Assembly: GCA_002317135.1 (NCBI GenBank)
Contig: DCIX01000025.1
Location: 124,001-188,000, forward strand
Length of the DNA: 64,000 bases
Origin: Bacteroidales bacterium UBA1715
GTDB lineage: Bacteria; Bacteroidota; Bacteroidia; Bacteroidales; UBA1715
Reading direction: 5' to 3'
The position numbers were made by a program, and so were the translations under genes. A model generated the notes under the pieces. The model made no database searches. It had not been told where the DNA came from and was given only the letters and a program-made list of their open reading frames with translations. Below, in pieces: positions 55,801-64,000 of the stretch; the stretch's first letter is position 1; each line of letters begins with the position of its first letter.

Positions 55801-56727
55801 TTCCGGTTCAAATGAGTTAACACCCGGATTAGATTGGCGATTTTCCTCTACTGTTTTGTCACTTCTTGCACCATACGAATTACAACCAAACACAAAACGA
55901 TACGGTTTTATTCCAGAAAAGTATACTTTTGAGGTATAATGGTCTGTTGAATAAGTATAAAAAGAACTCCATACCTCATTATTTGAACCATCTGCATTCA
56001 ACCCCCAAGCCTTTGAATACACACGACCATCAATTGCAACAGCATTACCTTTAGAACTATTCGCAATTGTAATATCAAACCACTTGAAATCCAAAGGATA
56101 ACCCACCTTCTCTCCAAAATCACATCCAATATCAAATTCTATATAATACAAACCAGGAGAAGTCGGTTTAAAACTTAAACTATTATATCCTGAATTTCCT
56201 TTTACAAGATCATTCGGTCCATTCCATGCCTCATTATAACTTTGAATATAGCCTTTACCCGTGGTCGGTACAGGTTGCTCTGCATAAACAATTTCATCTG
56301 GTATACCATCATCAAATCCAGTAAATCCAGGATCCAAATCGTCCGCAGATGATTTTTTTATACGAAATTTTGCAAAAACACCTACAGGAAAATCATTTAC
56401 TTTTGTCCCACTTGTATAATCCGCCCCATTATATCGTAATCCACCAAAACCAAAATAAACTATCTCACCTTCATTATTTTTAACACTCGTATTTACTATT
56501 CTAAAATACAAACGATTCTCATCACCACAACTTACTTTATTACTATGATTATATCGTGCAAATTCACGAGAAGGTCCATTTCCACCTTCACGAGAACCTA
56601 AGGCTATATAACAATAACCTTTATGGTTGCCACTTTCATCTTTTGGCATCAATTGTCGCGTTCCATCTGCAAAAGCATAATTCGCTATAAGCAAAATGAA
56701 TAACAATATTGAAAAGTTTTTTCTCAC
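52813..56727 (-). CDS. Large secreted protein with GLUG repeats and T9SS sorting domain
   Basis: 1304 residues, signal peptide 1-21. The start is GTG at 56727: an in-frame TAG precedes it directly and a -7 box lies 22 bases upstream. Residues about 620-830 hold GLUG-like repeats (G-G-[VI]-[VI]-G blocks with C-x-N, for example YTGGVVGYASDCEF and VGGIVGADDGNSF), as in adhesins. About 1125-1225 forms a fibronectin-like domain, with ERSFDG..WERIGSV..AGTTS and YYRLKQIDFDGDYSYS motifs common in T9SS proteins. The last ~70 residues (IAVYDVYGRLI...GTYVIRSCDSAKTVVKGW) are a T9SS type A domain. Probably an adhesin or matrix protein; ligand unknown. Confidence 0.85.
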   Translation of the reverse strand: MRKNFSILLFILLIANYAFADGTRQLMPKDESGNHKGYCYIALGSREGGNGPSREFARYNHSNKVSCGDENRLYFRIVNTSVKNNEGEIVYFGFGGLRYNGADYTSGTKVNDFPVGVFAKFRIKKSSADDLDPGFTGFDDGIPDEIVYAEQPVPTTGKGYIQSYNEAWNGPNDLVKGNSGYNSLSFKPTSPGLYYIEFDIGCDFGEKVGYPLDFKWFDITIANSSKGNAVAIDGRVYSKAWGLNADGSNNEVWSSFYTYSTDHYTSKVYFSGIKPYRFVFGCNSYGARSDKTVEENRQSNPGVNSFEPEYRVFLTPPDEFVYKAGEVPNIPKDLTFAGDAITCEDLIFVVKLLANESATLELFLDLDPEENNGIDKVFIEKLDVEKNKDRGYHYPWKDRPEIKEAGHYYYYPVTEGCPREYKLSLFDQRFKNGAKVYNVGDMLGEELGVVSWDANPIGSEYNPILISSKEELEAIATAMRGETSTNTEEGDDSEYLYYYTINPFAYKAGTKEPISRTFPISAKDGFAGMYFYIVATTGTIQLDNTWLGLGTSANPFQGNIGAGRYNPNPLTDNQNEGRSDLAGDQCAITFGDATHGLFNYCNGATIDNIHIEGSFAVETEFYSSYLDAGFGPICGIAENTTFSYCVNKADIKNVLSIIDGAEISGYTGGVVGYASDCEFSYCENFADIEVPDEASGTAGVAGYAESSVFSHCFNVGTMFAYSNVGGIVGADDGNSFYACRNEGKIAADEKNAGGIIGNVSSSVNLKECYNSGAIVAESYLAGIAGGMALLDDNDIISCVNLGTLFPTTNTNLYDDISDGTSGTRCFPMLDAVSASDFVSANSDVCYLDANGSVGLLETMCVGRTWRNENAGRLYSDDEAFYISWDGKYDNGDCVTGSLTVDYQKSSGVTHFPFYDPEMIETTIAHGDNDNLDVLKGLVVYRISPIQDSLKDIAHGYKALPKGYYQNSNFSDSEYGIELKLFWDDRKISYGNDCTMDVRDGFVYGESVYTPAVYDLVKTSYYGTWSKCSKYYDFKDGDGSTVKVCKTLAKGATGEIFYKKVLKSQATKTCKGIENVSYGGYYGSEAGGHAFPINLFGDKNTMNTWWNGVEVHGLKKLTLKENEPAVLLSIEIASWTAKNEKNSVLLEWSTSSEENNETFQIERSFDGIHWERIGSVLGAGTTSIMHYYSFVDEEPLDGISYYRLKQIDFDGDYSYSSIKTINRKNALQNAVFKAYTREEENSFVVEGEQIAACPIAVYDVYGRLITQVSYHTITPDKVVIIVKDITAGTYVIRSCDSAKTVVKGW

Positions 56728-56748
56728 CTAAGCAAAATTTTCGACAAG

Positions 56749-56756
56749 CAAAAATA
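56749..56756 (-). promoter_or_regulatory. -7 promoter box of the 1304-residue T9SS protein
   Basis: The minus-strand TATTTTTG matches TAnnTTTG exactly and ends 21 bases before the GTG start. The rest of the ~190-base spacer up to the next promoter is very AT-rich, and I see no gene in it. Confidence 0.55.
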
Positions 56757-56919
56757 TAAAAAACAACTATTTTACAAACATATACAATCAAAAAATTATT
56801 ACCATATAAAATACAATAAATCAAGTATTTATCAAAATTACAAATTTGTAAAAATTACATTTCGACAACAAGAAACAACATCAATTCTGTGTTTTTCTTT
56901 CACATTTCTCAACTCTTAT

Positions 56920-56927
56920 TATTTTTG
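56920..56927 (+). promoter_or_regulatory. -7 promoter box of the sulfatase gene
   Basis: TATTTTTG is an exact match ending 17 bases before the ATG at 56945. The GTG that would give a longer frame begins on the last base of this box. Confidence 0.55.
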
Positions 56928-56944
56928 TGACAAATTCAAGCAAG

Positions 56945-58858
56945 ATGACTAAACCTCAGATAAATCATTATCTCCTTTTCATATATCGCATTGCCGTTGT
57001 ATATGTGCTTCTCACCATTACACGCATTGCGTTCTATGCGTACAACGCAAGTCTATTTCCAGACTGTTCTCTTTCCGAGACTCTTACGATTTTCAAGGGT
57101 GGATTAAAATTCGACACAACAACTATCATCTACCTTAATATAGCATTTATTGTAATGAATATCATTCCTTGTAAGTTCATATACAATACTATGTATCAAA
57201 GAGTTGCAAAAATCATCTACATCATTACCAACAGCATTGGATTATTAGGAAATGTCGCTGACACTATCTATTACCAATTCACATTAAAGCGAACAACGTC
57301 TCTTGTTATTTCGCAATTTGCAAACGAGGAAAATCTTTTTTCTTTATTTGGTCAATTTATTATACAATGGTGGTATGCAACCCTATTTTTTTTCATTCTT
57401 GTAATCTTACTTATCTTTTTATATGACAGATTCACCGAAAAACAACCTGCAACAAGCAACTTCAAATTTTATGGCACAGCCATTCCAGCACTTTGCATTG
57501 TCTTGTTTTTGTGCTTCGGAGGCGTTCGTGGTGGCTTCCGTCATAGTACAAGACCAATTTCCCCTGCCGACGCTGGCGAATATGTAACAGAAGCAAGCCA
57601 AATGGCAATTGTGCAAAATACACCGTTTACATTCATTCGTACATTCGGAAAATCTGGTTTAAAACCAATGAATTATTTCAATGAAGATGAAACGGCCAAA
57701 TATTTCACGCCATATCATACAGTTTCGTCTCAAGAACAAATGAAAGACTGTAATGTTGTGATTATCATACTCGAAAGTTGGGGACGAGAATATGTTGGTT
57801 TTCTCAATAAAGATATTCCAAACTACAAAGGATACACGCCTTTTATGGACTCTCTAATGGAACACAGTTTGGTGTTTAAATACGCCTACGCAAATGGACG
57901 AAAATCAATAGACGCTATTCCGTCTGTTGTTGCTGGCATTCCGTATGTAAAGGTTCCGTATGTTCTTTCGCACTATTCGAGCAACAAAACTTGTAGTCTT
58001 GCTAAATACTTAGGAGAACAAGGCTATTACACAGCTTTTTTCCACGGTGCGCCAAATGGTTCTATGGGTTTTCAGTCTTTTGCAAACCTTGCTGGATTTA
58101 ACGATTATTTTGGAAAAAACGAATATAATAACGATGCCGATTTCGATGGGACTTGGGGCATTTGGGACGAAGAATTCTTCCATTTTTATGCGGAAAAGAT
58201 GAACTCATTCAAACAGCCATTTTTCACAAGTATTTTCTCACTTTCGTCACATCATCCTTTCAAAGTTCCGGAACGATATGAAGGAAAATTTCCTGAAGGT
58301 CCACTTCCGGTACATAAATGTATTGGATACACCGACAATGCGTTACGAGAGTTTTTCAATTATGCGAAAACAATGCCTTGGTACGAAAATACATTGTTTG
58401 TAATTTCAGCCGACCACGCTTCTGTTGCACATTTAGACGAATATAAAAATACACCTGGTGCGTTTGCAATTCCTATCGTATTCTATAAACCGGACAATTC
58501 CCTACAAAAATTTGACACGACAACAATTGCACAACAAACAGACATAGCTCCTTCTGTTTTATCATATTTGAATTATCCACAAGACTTTTTTGCATTTGGA
58601 AAGAATGTTTTTGATACCACAAAACAACAAATGGCAATCAATTACACAAATGAAAATTTCCAATGCTTTTACAAAGATTTTGTCCTACAATTCGACGAAA
58701 AGAAATCGGTTAGTCTCTATAACTTCAAGAAAGACAGATTTTTTGATTCAAATCTTATCGATACAAATGTACCGGAACAAACCGAAATGGAAAATTACAC
58801 AAAAGCATTTATACAAGAATACACAAATCGAATGATACAAGACAAAATGTGTGAATAA
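56945..58858 (+). CDS. LTA synthase family sulfatase (membrane phosphoglycerol/phosphoethanolamine transferase type)
   Basis: 637 residues from the ATG at 56945. Five N-terminal membrane helices (about 10-200) precede an extracytoplasmic sulfatase-fold domain (about 255-600). That domain opens with NVVIIILESWGREY and has the NGRKSIDAIPSVVAG block that should carry the nucleophilic Ser/Thr. The FFHGAPNGSMGF and SADHAS blocks hold further metal ligands. This is the layout of LtaS/MdoB-like enzymes that add phosphoglycerol or phosphoethanolamine to envelope glycans. Gram-negative members do not make teichoic acid, so the substrate is open. Confidence 0.88.
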   Translation: MTKPQINHYLLFIYRIAVVYVLLTITRIAFYAYNASLFPDCSLSETLTIFKGGLKFDTTTIIYLNIAFIVMNIIPCKFIYNTMYQRVAKIIYIITNSIGLLGNVADTIYYQFTLKRTTSLVISQFANEENLFSLFGQFIIQWWYATLFFFILVILLIFLYDRFTEKQPATSNFKFYGTAIPALCIVLFLCFGGVRGGFRHSTRPISPADAGEYVTEASQMAIVQNTPFTFIRTFGKSGLKPMNYFNEDETAKYFTPYHTVSSQEQMKDCNVVIIILESWGREYVGFLNKDIPNYKGYTPFMDSLMEHSLVFKYAYANGRKSIDAIPSVVAGIPYVKVPYVLSHYSSNKTCSLAKYLGEQGYYTAFFHGAPNGSMGFQSFANLAGFNDYFGKNEYNNDADFDGTWGIWDEEFFHFYAEKMNSFKQPFFTSIFSLSSHHPFKVPERYEGKFPEGPLPVHKCIGYTDNALREFFNYAKTMPWYENTLFVISADHASVAHLDEYKNTPGAFAIPIVFYKPDNSLQKFDTTTIAQQTDIAPSVLSYLNYPQDFFAFGKNVFDTTKQQMAINYTNENFQCFYKDFVLQFDEKKSVSLYNFKKDRFFDSNLIDTNVPEQTEMENYTKAFIQEYTNRMIQDKMCE

Positions 58859-58870
58859 TAAACTATTCAT

Positions 58871-58878
58871 TACTTTTG
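58871..58878 (+). promoter_or_regulatory. -7 promoter box of metH
   Basis: TACTTTTG is an exact match ending 15 bases before the ATG at 58894. The TTG that opens the longer frame lies inside the box. Confidence 0.5.
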
Positions 58879-58893
58879 TACAAAATTAAGAAT

Positions 58894-61800
58894 ATGATTA
58901 CGAAGCAGGCTTTCAAAGATATATTAGCAAAACGAATCCTCGTACTTGACGGTGCTACCGGAACAATGATACAACGATTTAATCTACAAGAAGATGATTA
59001 TCGTGGGACTCGATTTGCCGATCATCCTTTTCTGTTAAAAGGGAACAATGACCTTCTTTGTCTGACAAAGCCAGAAGTTGTACGCGAAATTCATACTAAA
59101 TATCTTGAAGCTGGCGCTGATATTATTGAGACAAATACTTTTAACGCCAACAGAATTTCACAAGCAGACTACAATCTACAAGATTTAGTTGTTGAAATGA
59201 ATACTGCCGCTGTATCCATCGCTCGTAAAGTTGCCGATGAATTTACGGCTAAAAATCCTGAAAAACCTCGTTTTGTTTGTGCATCAATTGGTCCAACAAA
59301 CAAGACTGCATCAATGTCTCCTGATGTAAATAATCCAGCATTTCGTGCTGTTACATTCGATTATCTTGTAGAGATTTACGAAGAGCAAGTTGAAGCAATG
59401 CTTAAAGCCGGCGCCGACTTATTATTGGTAGAAACATCCTTCGATACACTTAATGTAAAAGCGTGCCTTTTCGCTATCGAAAACATACAGACAAAATTAG
59501 GTACAGACGCACCTGTGCTTGTTTCATTTACAATTGCAGATGCAAGTGGCCGTATTCTTGCTGGACAAACAATCGAAGCATGTATTCGTTCTATTAGCCA
59601 TTCAAACATACTCAGCGTAGGTTTGAACTGTTCTCTTGGTGCAAAAGAACTTACTCCATTCGTAAAAGAACTTGCCGAAAAATCGCCTGTATTAGTAAGT
59701 GCGCACCCAAATGCCGGCTTACCAAACCAATTCGGTCAATATGACCAAACACCTGAAATTATGGTGGAAATGGTTCGTCCTTACTTGGAAAATTCATACT
59801 TAAACATCATCGGTGGTTGTTGTGGTACAACAAACGATCATATTCGTGAAATTGCAAAAATCGTTGGAGACTACGAGCCTCGTCCTATACCAAAACAATG
59901 TCACACAATGTATCTTAGTGGCTTAGAACCACTTACAATAGAAAAAGACAAGAATTTCATCAATATCGGTGAACGAACAAATGTTGCCGGTTCTGCAAAA
60001 TTTGCCCGCTTAATTCGTGAGAAAAACTACGAAGAAGCTCTATCTATTGCACGTACACAGGTAGAAAACGGTGCACAAATCATAGATGTGAATCTTGACG
60101 ACGCCATGCTTGATTCAAAAGAAGAGATGATTCACTTCTTAAACCTACTTGCTTCAGAACCAGAGATTTCGCGTGTGCCAATTATGATTGATTCTTCGAA
60201 ATGGGAAGTACTCGAAGCTGGATTAAAATGTGTACAAGGAAAGTGTTTAGTAAATTCGTTGAGTTTGAAAGAAGGCGAAGAAACCTTCCTTGCCAAAGCA
60301 GCAAAAGTAAAACGATACGGGGCTGCTCTCGTCGTTATGGCATTTGACGAAACAGGGCAAGCAGACACATACGAACGAAAAATCAGTGTTTGTAAGCGAG
60401 CATACGATTTATTATTGTCTATTGGATTTCCACCAGAAGATATTGTATTCGATACCAACGTGCTTACCATTGCCACTGGTATTGCCGAACACGACAACTA
60501 TGCAAAAGATTTCATCGAATCGGTACGTTGGATAAAGCAAAACTTACCATACGCCAAGACAAGTGGTGGTATCAGTAATGTGTCATTCTCATTCCGTGGG
60601 AACAACGCTGTTCGTGAAGCAATGCACTCAATTTTCTTATATCATGCTATTAAAGCAGGACTTGATATGGGTATCGTAAATCCTGGATTATTACAAGTTT
60701 ACGATGAAATAGAGCCAGAACTTCGTGATAAAATAGAAAAGGTTGTACTAAATACTAGTTCAACTGCAGCAGAGGAATTGGTTGAATATGCGAGCACCAT
60801 CAAACAAAACGAAACCACAACAGTTAAACACGATGACTGGCGAAATGCACCAGTAGAACGCCGACTTGCATACGCACTATTAAAAGGTTTGCCAGAACAT
60901 CTTGAAGTTGACCTTGAAGAAGCACGACAGAAATATCCATCTTCGCTAGCAATAATCGAAGGTCCACTTATGGGCGGTATGGGCGAAGTGGGAACAATGT
61001 TCGGCCAAGGTAAAATGTTCTTGCCACAGGTTGTTAAATCTGCTCGTACAATGAAAAAAGCGGTGTCTATACTCGAACCGTTTATTGAACAAGAAAAACA
61101 ACAAGCAAAAACTACATCAGCAGGTAAAATTCTTTTAGCAACAGTAAAAGGAGATGTTCACGATATTGGAAAGAATATTGTTGGCGTTGTACTTGCCTGC
61201 AACAACTTTGAGGTAATTGATTTGGGCGTTATGTGTCCGACAGAACAAATCGTTGACGCCGCAGTAGAGAACAATGTGGATTTCATTGGATTAAGCGGTT
61301 TAATTACACCATCACTTGAAGAAATGCAACATGTTGCTGCTGAGTTAGAGCGTCGTCATTTACAAATTCCTATTCTTATTGGTGGCGCTACAACATCTAA
61401 AATACACACAGCGGTAAAAATTGCCCCATTATACTCTGCTCCAGTAATTTATGTAAGCGACGCTTCAAAAGACGCAGGTGTGTGTGCTGCATTATTATCA
61501 AAAGATAGACAAGCATATATAGATAAATTAAATCATGAATATGAGCTAATTAGAAGACTTTACTTAAATAGAAAAGTTAACGATATGCTTCCTCTTGCCG
61601 ATGCACGCGAGAACAAATTTGTCTTTGAATTAGATAAAGCTGACATTGTTAAGCCATCATTCATTGGAAATAAAACAATCACCGACATTTCTGTTGAAGA
61701 CATTGCAAACTATATTGACTGGTCTTTCTTCTTTAGTGCTTGGGGAATGAACGGTATTGCCTATCCAGCAATTCTAACAGACGAGAAACGTGGAGCCGAA

Positions 61801-62511
61801 GCAACCGTATTATTTGAGGACGCACAACAAATGTTACAAAAAATCATTTCCGAAAAACTCCTTTCTCCAAAGGCAGTCATTGGATTCTATCCTGCAAACT
61901 CTATTGGAGACGATATTGAAATATATAATACTGATTCACAACATATTAGTACATTGTACAACTACCGTCAACAAACATTGCAACCAAACGGAAATCCAAA
62001 TCTTTGCCTTTCTGACTTTATAGCACCCAAAGAAACAAACAATACCGATTACATCGGACTTTTTGCTTTAACCGCAGGACTTGAAGTTGATGCGCTTGCA
62101 GAAAAATACAAAAACGAAGGAGACGATTACTCTTCTATGATTGTACGCACATTGGCAGACAGAATTGCCGAAGCATTTGCCGAAAAATCACATTATATTG
62201 TTCGAAAAACATTGTGGGGTTACGCACCAAACGAAAACGAGAATATAGAACAAATCCTTAAAACAAACTACCGTGGCCGCCGTATGGCAATCGGTTATCC
62301 ATCTTGTCCAGATCATTCTCAAAAACAAACACTATTTAACATCCTAAACGCAACAGAGGAAATTGGCGTCACAATGACAGAATCATATATGATGCGCCCA
62401 GTTTCATCCGTCTGTGGATTATTTTTTGCCCACCCAGAAATACAATATTTCGGAGTTGGTGAAATAAGCGACGAGCAAGAAAAAGATTATTCAGAAAGGA
62501 AAAAACAATAG
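58894..62511 (+). CDS. metH: Cobalamin-dependent methionine synthase MetH
   Basis: About 1205 residues, full length. Homocysteine-binding domain about 10-325, with NCSLGAKEL and the zinc-binding GGCCGT near 308. Pterin-binding domain about 350-610 (INIGERTNVAGSAKF). Cobalamin cap and binding domains about 640-880, with the B12 motif GDVHDIGKN near 752-760. C-terminal SAM-dependent activation domain about 890-1200 (YMMRPVSSVCGLFFAHPE). It methylates homocysteine to methionine using methyl-tetrahydrofolate and B12. I checked the upstream spacer for a cobalamin riboswitch: only about 35 bases separate it from the previous gene, too short for one. Confidence 0.97.
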   Translation: MITKQAFKDILAKRILVLDGATGTMIQRFNLQEDDYRGTRFADHPFLLKGNNDLLCLTKPEVVREIHTKYLEAGADIIETNTFNANRISQADYNLQDLVVEMNTAAVSIARKVADEFTAKNPEKPRFVCASIGPTNKTASMSPDVNNPAFRAVTFDYLVEIYEEQVEAMLKAGADLLLVETSFDTLNVKACLFAIENIQTKLGTDAPVLVSFTIADASGRILAGQTIEACIRSISHSNILSVGLNCSLGAKELTPFVKELAEKSPVLVSAHPNAGLPNQFGQYDQTPEIMVEMVRPYLENSYLNIIGGCCGTTNDHIREIAKIVGDYEPRPIPKQCHTMYLSGLEPLTIEKDKNFINIGERTNVAGSAKFARLIREKNYEEALSIARTQVENGAQIIDVNLDDAMLDSKEEMIHFLNLLASEPEISRVPIMIDSSKWEVLEAGLKCVQGKCLVNSLSLKEGEETFLAKAAKVKRYGAALVVMAFDETGQADTYERKISVCKRAYDLLLSIGFPPEDIVFDTNVLTIATGIAEHDNYAKDFIESVRWIKQNLPYAKTSGGISNVSFSFRGNNAVREAMHSIFLYHAIKAGLDMGIVNPGLLQVYDEIEPELRDKIEKVVLNTSSTAAEELVEYASTIKQNETTTVKHDDWRNAPVERRLAYALLKGLPEHLEVDLEEARQKYPSSLAIIEGPLMGGMGEVGTMFGQGKMFLPQVVKSARTMKKAVSILEPFIEQEKQQAKTTSAGKILLATVKGDVHDIGKNIVGVVLACNNFEVIDLGVMCPTEQIVDAAVENNVDFIGLSGLITPSLEEMQHVAAELERRHLQIPILIGGATTSKIHTAVKIAPLYSAPVIYVSDASKDAGVCAALLSKDRQAYIDKLNHEYELIRRLYLNRKVNDMLPLADARENKFVFELDKADIVKPSFIGNKTITDISVEDIANYIDWSFFFSAWGMNGIAYPAILTDEKRGAEATVLFEDAQQMLQKIISEKLLSPKAVIGFYPANSIGDDIEIYNTDSQHISTLYNYRQQTLQPNGNPNLCLSDFIAPKETNNTDYIGLFALTAGLEVDALAEKYKNEGDDYSSMIVRTLADRIAEAFAEKSHYIVRKTLWGYAPNENENIEQILKTNYRGRRMAIGYPSCPDHSQKQTLFNILNATEEIGVTMTESYMMRPVSSVCGLFFAHPEIQYFGVGEISDEQEKDYSERKKQ

Positions 62512-62538
62512 TAGAAATACGACAAATCGCGTCTCTAC
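62511..62538. other. Imperfect palindrome between metH and the deacetylase gene
   Basis: Two 12-base arms (GTAGAAATACGA and TCGCGTCTCTAC) around CAAA pair at 10 of 12 positions. There is no T tract, so it is more like a small interspersed palindrome than a terminator. It may still protect or end the two convergent messages. Confidence 0.4.
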
Positions 62539-62545
62539 ATATAAA

Positions 62546-63676
62546 TTATTTTTCCAATCGTATTACTCCAGCATTCGGAATAGCATCAAATATTATATAT
62601 GTATCTGTCTGATTAACAATAGGTAATTCAATTCCATTTTGAGTAATGCTTTTATAGTTATCTGATGCTGATTTAAAAACTGCAACAGAGATAGGAATTA
62701 AATCTTCTTGAAATACTAAATGAAGCAACGATGTATCTGTAATCTGCAATGATAAATCAACGTATTTCTTTGTTGACATTTTTATTTTCAATATTGCACT
62801 GTTTGCCTCACGATGATACAAAATTGCATTTCTAAAAGTTGTTACCCAAACCTGTTTAGACTCATTTAAACTCCTCAAATAAGCCAATTGCTGACACAAG
62901 GAATCAATCTTTACCTGTGCATACCAATTATCGTTATAGGTGTTTTTTTCGTCATCAATGCTATGATATAAAATTGTCAGCAAACCTCCACCAGCAACAA
63001 TCTTGTCAAATTCAGAATAAACTTGTTCATTCGTTGTTTGTTCTGTCATCGCATATATTGGAAGTCGATAATAATCATCTTCACAGTTGACGAAAGAGTA
63101 ACCATAATTTGAAATTCTCCATACACTTCGTGCTGCAATATGTCCACTGGCACGAAGATAATCTCGTACACACTTGTCCTCTTCTGTATCGCCAGCACCG
63201 GCACCATACGGATATGCAAGTGTATTCACATTTGTTCCGACACGCTCCCGTATTACTTCTTGTGGCTCTGTTATTTCACGAGCAAGTTCTCCTATAGGCA
63301 ATTTAGTTAAGTCCGGATGGGTAATAGTATGATTACCTATTTCATTTCCCTGTTCCAATGTTTTCTGTATTGCCGCCCACGAATAATCATAGCGTTCTAT
63401 ATTACTCAAAATCGGGAAAAATGTTCCTACCAAACCATATTTCTGCAATGCTGAAACCGCAAGCGGATATTGACCAGGAGACCAATCATCAAATGTTAAG
63501 GCTACCGCTGAATTTCGTCCATCTTTCCAACAACAAATTCCAATTTTTGCTTCATTGTTTTGTTGCTCTAAAGCAGTTTGATTTTCAAACAAGACTGTAC
63601 CGAATCTATTCGATTGTGCGTGTATCATACAAGTAAACATTATAAATATCAAAAGGAAAGGAACCCTTTTAGTCAT
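62546..63676 (-). CDS. Secreted polysaccharide deacetylase (CE4/NodB domain)
   Basis: 376 residues from the ATG at 63676. A signal peptide (VPFLLIFIMFTCMIHAQ) precedes a NodB domain about 45-250. The metal/catalytic motifs are complete: TFDD (first motif), HTITH (His-x-x-x-His), AYPYG (third motif) and a late ILYHS. CE4 enzymes remove acetyl groups from peptidoglycan, chitin oligomers or xylan. The C-terminal ~110 residues are beta-rich and could bind the glycan. The chosen ATG gives an 8-base overlap with the charged-tail gene; ATGs further upstream (to 63703) are possible. Confidence 0.87.
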   Translation of the reverse strand: MTKRVPFLLIFIMFTCMIHAQSNRFGTVLFENQTALEQQNNEAKIGICCWKDGRNSAVALTFDDWSPGQYPLAVSALQKYGLVGTFFPILSNIERYDYSWAAIQKTLEQGNEIGNHTITHPDLTKLPIGELAREITEPQEVIRERVGTNVNTLAYPYGAGAGDTEEDKCVRDYLRASGHIAARSVWRISNYGYSFVNCEDDYYRLPIYAMTEQTTNEQVYSEFDKIVAGGGLLTILYHSIDDEKNTYNDNWYAQVKIDSLCQQLAYLRSLNESKQVWVTTFRNAILYHREANSAILKIKMSTKKYVDLSLQITDTSLLHLVFQEDLIPISVAVFKSASDNYKSITQNGIELPIVNQTDTYIIFDAIPNAGVIRLEK

Positions 63677-64000
63677 CGTAGTCATCATAATCGTCGTCAT
63701 CAAAATCTTTTGATTTCTTTTCCTTCTTTGGTTTGGCTGTTTTCTCTTTTTTCTGTTTTTCGCCCTTATCAGGTTTTGCCTTTACTTCTTCATCGTCATA
63801 TTCATCATCGTAAGAATCTGCTGATTCTTTAGCCTTTTCCTTCTTCTTTTTATCATTAGATTCCTCTTTTACAACTGGCTGCGCGGTTGGAACAGATTCA
63901 ATGTCATCAGTTTCAGACTCGTATTCATCAGCGAACTCATCGTCCTTTTCCTTATGTTTTTTCTTTTCTTTTTCGGCAAGAGCGGCAGCGGCTGCAGCCT
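63669..64000 (-). CDS. C-terminal part of a Lys/Asp/Glu-rich protein (5' end beyond the window)
   Basis: 110 codons of an open minus-strand frame that enters from the right edge and stops at TAA (63671-63669). The visible part is low-complexity: six alanines and Leu-Ala-Glu-Lys, then alternating blocks of Lys/Glu and Asp/Glu/Tyr, ending FDDDDYDDYDD. No fold can be named from this tail. It is translationally linked to the deacetylase gene by overlap. The domain that would identify it lies outside the window. Confidence 0.7.
   Translation of the reverse strand, partial: AAAAAALAEKEKKKHKEKDDEFADEYESETDDIESVPTAQPVVKEESNDKKKKEKAKESADSYDDEYDDEEVKAKPDKGEKQKKEKTAKPKKEKKSKDFDDDDYDDYDD

Noticed and set aside
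58876..58893. TTG start for metH
   Set aside because: It lies inside the TACTTTTG box; MITKQAFKD at 58894 fits the family start.
58859..58893. Cobalamin riboswitch before metH
   Set aside because: The spacer is about 35 bases, far shorter than any B12 riboswitch, and the upstream sequence is coding.

Overview
The window reads as chromosomal DNA of a member of the Bacteroidota, most likely Bacteroidales. The DNA is visibly AT-rich (not computed). Genes lack obvious Shine-Dalgarno sequences. Many starts are preceded by the Bacteroidota -7 promoter box TAnnTTTG. Several secreted proteins end in type IX secretion (T9SS) sorting domains, and a PorE-like TPR/PD40/OmpA protein is present. I see no phage, insertion sequence, integrase or CRISPR array. 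Most of the window is core-type genome, and the unusual content lies in regulatory and surface genes.

Layout. 1-3.6 kb: edge of a histidine acid phosphatase, frr with a tonB-like gene, radA and a small lipoprotein. 3.7-7.3 kb: a tight minus-strand operon nhaD-exbB-exbD-tonB-lipoprotein. 7.4-9.3 kb: an Lnb-like lipoprotein N-acyltransferase and pgeF. 9.3-14.5 kb: gmhA-siaC, two minus-strand lipoprotein/nuclease genes, then a double SiaB kinase, another siaC and tRNA-Arg(CCU). 15.2-26.5 kb: a 3186-residue GH8 glycoside hydrolase with long Ig-like arrays and a 468-residue three-repeat protein, both with T9SS tails. 26.6-33.5 kb: tamB and tsaD in divergent orientation, then a SiaB/SiaC fusion and a fourth SiaC module. 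33.5-40.1 kb: a CAP/OmpA-like secreted protein, an OmpA lipoprotein, a RemB/Wzi-like barrel and a polyprenyl-phosphate sugar transferase. 40.2-49.7 kb: gapA, rluD, a TPR protein, the PorE-like protein, pckA, a heptose-7-phosphate kinase and an NtrC-type regulator without a DNA-binding domain. 49.7-52.7 kb: trkA, a 58-codon membrane protein and trkH in one operon. 52.8-64 kb: a 1304-residue T9SS cargo protein, an LTA-synthase-type sulfatase, metH, a polysaccharide deacetylase and the tail of a charged, low-complexity protein.

The most interesting content is a SiaB/SiaC-type partner-switching network spread over three loci within about 24 kb. It comprises four SiaC modules: three keep a Thr at residue 68, the position phosphorylated in Pseudomonas SiaC, and one carries Ser there. 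It also has two kinase-like proteins of unusual architecture: a SiaB-SiaB tandem fusion and a degenerate SiaB-SiaC fusion. No diguanylate cyclase or SiaA-type phosphatase is seen in the window, so the output is unknown. A second theme is envelope building: heptose synthesis, polyprenyl-linked sugar transfer, TamB, Lnb, TonB/ExbBD and T9SS cargo.
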